In this document: in pieces, positions 63,355-64,000 of the stretch
Layout: each line of letters starts with the position of its first letter
How positions within the stretch are numbered: the stretch's first letter is position 1
Assembly (NCBI GenBank): GCA_049583635.1
Contig: JBAUWF010000016.1
Span: forward strand, 1 to 64,000
Source: Dokdonella_A sp049583635
Lineage (GTDB): Bacteria; Pseudomonadota; Gammaproteobacteria; Xanthomonadales; Rhodanobacteraceae
Length of the DNA stretch: 64,000 bases
Direction: 5' to 3'
The notes under the pieces: model-generated
The model's input: only the letters and a program-made list of their open reading frames with translations
Database searches by the model: none
What the model was told of the DNA's origin: nothing
Program-made: the position numbers and the translations under genes

Positions 63355-64000
63355 GGTCGCGCGCGCGCCAGCGCACGCAGTCGTCGCAACACCGCTGGCA
63401 TTTCGAAAAGGTGTGCGGTCGCGTCGGGCATGCGCCGCTGCCAGTTCGGATACGAGTCGATGGTTCCCGGGATATTGGTCTGGTCAGTCAAGCCGAATGC
63501 GTCCTCGACCGGCACCAGCACGAGCCTGGATGCGGATGCGCCGACGAATGCCACGGCGGCGTCGACAAGAGTATCGGTGTCGCTGTCGACGGAAAGGGTC
63601 GAGTGGTCCAGCGCATTGCGGATCGCGTCTGCGAGCTGATCGCGATCACCCGAACGGTGCACGCGTTCGTCCGCGACTGCCGTCGCACTGAGGCCGCCGG
63701 CTTGCGCGCGCACATCGATATCGTTGCCGTCCCACCACCCGGCCAGCGTCGGCAGGTCGTGCGTGGTGGTCATTGCCACCGCATCGGGGCGCCATTCGTG
63801 CGGCGCAAGGAATGCCCCGCTTGCGTTGCGCATGAAACAAAGCACGTCGGTGCCGAGGATGCCGAGCCGCTGCATCTGGTCGCGAAATCCGTGCGGGACC
63901 ACGCCGAGATCCTCGCCGATCACGATGGTGCGGTGGCGCAGCGATTCAAGGGAAATCAGACGTGCGAGATCCTGCATTGGATAGGCGAGATAGGCGCCCT
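63351..64000 (-). CDS. malQ: 4-alpha-glucanotransferase, 3' part (gene runs off the window)
   Basis: C-terminal portion of about 216 residues; the 5' end lies beyond position 64000. Family text includes IVIGEDLGVVPHGFRDQMQR (with the catalytic Glu region), LCFMRNASGAFLAPHEW, VAMTTTHDLPTLAGWWDGND (substrate-site His-Asp) and NIPGTIDSYPNWQRRMP near the end. It rearranges alpha-1,4-glucans and supplies or recycles maltodextrins for the trehalose pathway. Overlaps treY by four bases, so the two are co-translated. Confidence 0.94.
   Translation of the reverse strand, partial: GAYLAYPMQDLARLISLESLRHRTIVIGEDLGVVPHGFRDQMQRLGILGTDVLCFMRNASGAFLAPHEWRPDAVAMTTTHDLPTLAGWWDGNDIDVRAQAGGLSATAVADERVHRSGDRDQLADAIRNALDHSTLSVDSDTDTLVDAAVAFVGASASRLVLVPVEDAFGLTDQTNIPGTIDSYPNWQRRMPDATAHLFEMPAVLRRLRALARARP

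Overview
The window is high-GC, gene-dense chromosomal DNA from a gammaproteobacterium, most likely of the Lysobacterales (Xanthomonadales), in the Rhodanobacteraceae/Dokdonella-like range. This is an inference from several features: a fused alpha/beta E1 dehydrogenase, a lexA-imuA-imuB-dnaE2 mutasome cassette, an ABC permease fused to an M1 aminopeptidase, a TreY/MalQ trehalose block, and exported proteins ending in an Ile-Phe-x-x-Gly-Phe-Asp/Glu tail. Three tRNA genes are present (Arg-CCU, Ala-CGC, Ser-CGA); all read G-ending codons, as expected at high GC. No rRNA genes, CRISPR array or intact insertion sequence were seen.

Layout. 0-4.6 kb: GNAT acetyltransferase, glutathione transferase, fused E1 alpha/beta 2-oxoacid dehydrogenase, and an adenylate cyclase-FHA protein. 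4.7-8.0 kb (minus): exported DUF1501/DUF1800 pair. 8.1-12.3 kb (minus): murB, pyrD, a DUF4190 membrane protein, an ALDH7-type aldehyde dehydrogenase and tRNA-Arg. 12.6-16.4 kb: zinc alcohol dehydrogenase and MFS transporter, separated by about 1 kb of decayed non-coding DNA. 16.4-25.6 kb: ABC-2 permease/M1 peptidase with its ATPase, tRNA-Ala, rnd, a formylglycine-generating-enzyme-like protein, an M48 protease and tRNA-Ser.

25.6-42.1 kb looks accessory. It begins just after tRNA-Ser and holds transposase relics (IS66-like, IS6-like), a truncated HlyD/AaeA gene, a broken B12-binding radical SAM gene and a broken copper P-type ATPase. Among these sit intact modules: a Tat-exported molybdenum hydroxylase (iorBA-like) divergent from a nine-heme c-type cytochrome, a UbiA prenyltransferase with a SnoaL-like protein, and a complete CusCBA-type metal efflux operon with a Cys/His-rich leader protein and a DUF4396 protein.

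42-50.7 kb: DUF6165, then the SOS mutagenesis operon lexA-imuA-imuB-dnaE2 (minus strand). A near-perfect 20-bp palindrome (GTAC-N4-GTAC core) overlaps the lexA start codon and the predicted -10 box. Glutathione peroxidase and a MerR/TipAS regulator follow. 50.8-58.6 kb: a frameshifted PepSY gene, DUF1631, PilZ, a DUF202 membrane protein and three consecutive exported amidohydrolase-fold enzymes; the middle one (M19 dipeptidase-like) lacks the usual HxD zinc motif. 58.8-64 kb (minus): alpha/beta hydrolase, MscS channel, treY and the 3' part of malQ, which runs off the window.

The observations I would follow first are: (1) the shared C-terminal IFxxGF(D/E) tail on three unrelated exported proteins, two of them encoded divergently as a probable electron-transfer pair; (2) the lexA operator/promoter/start-codon overlap, which predicts a leaderless, tightly autoregulated mutasome transcript; (3) the M19-like protein without its first zinc motif, inside a cluster of exported peptidase-like enzymes.
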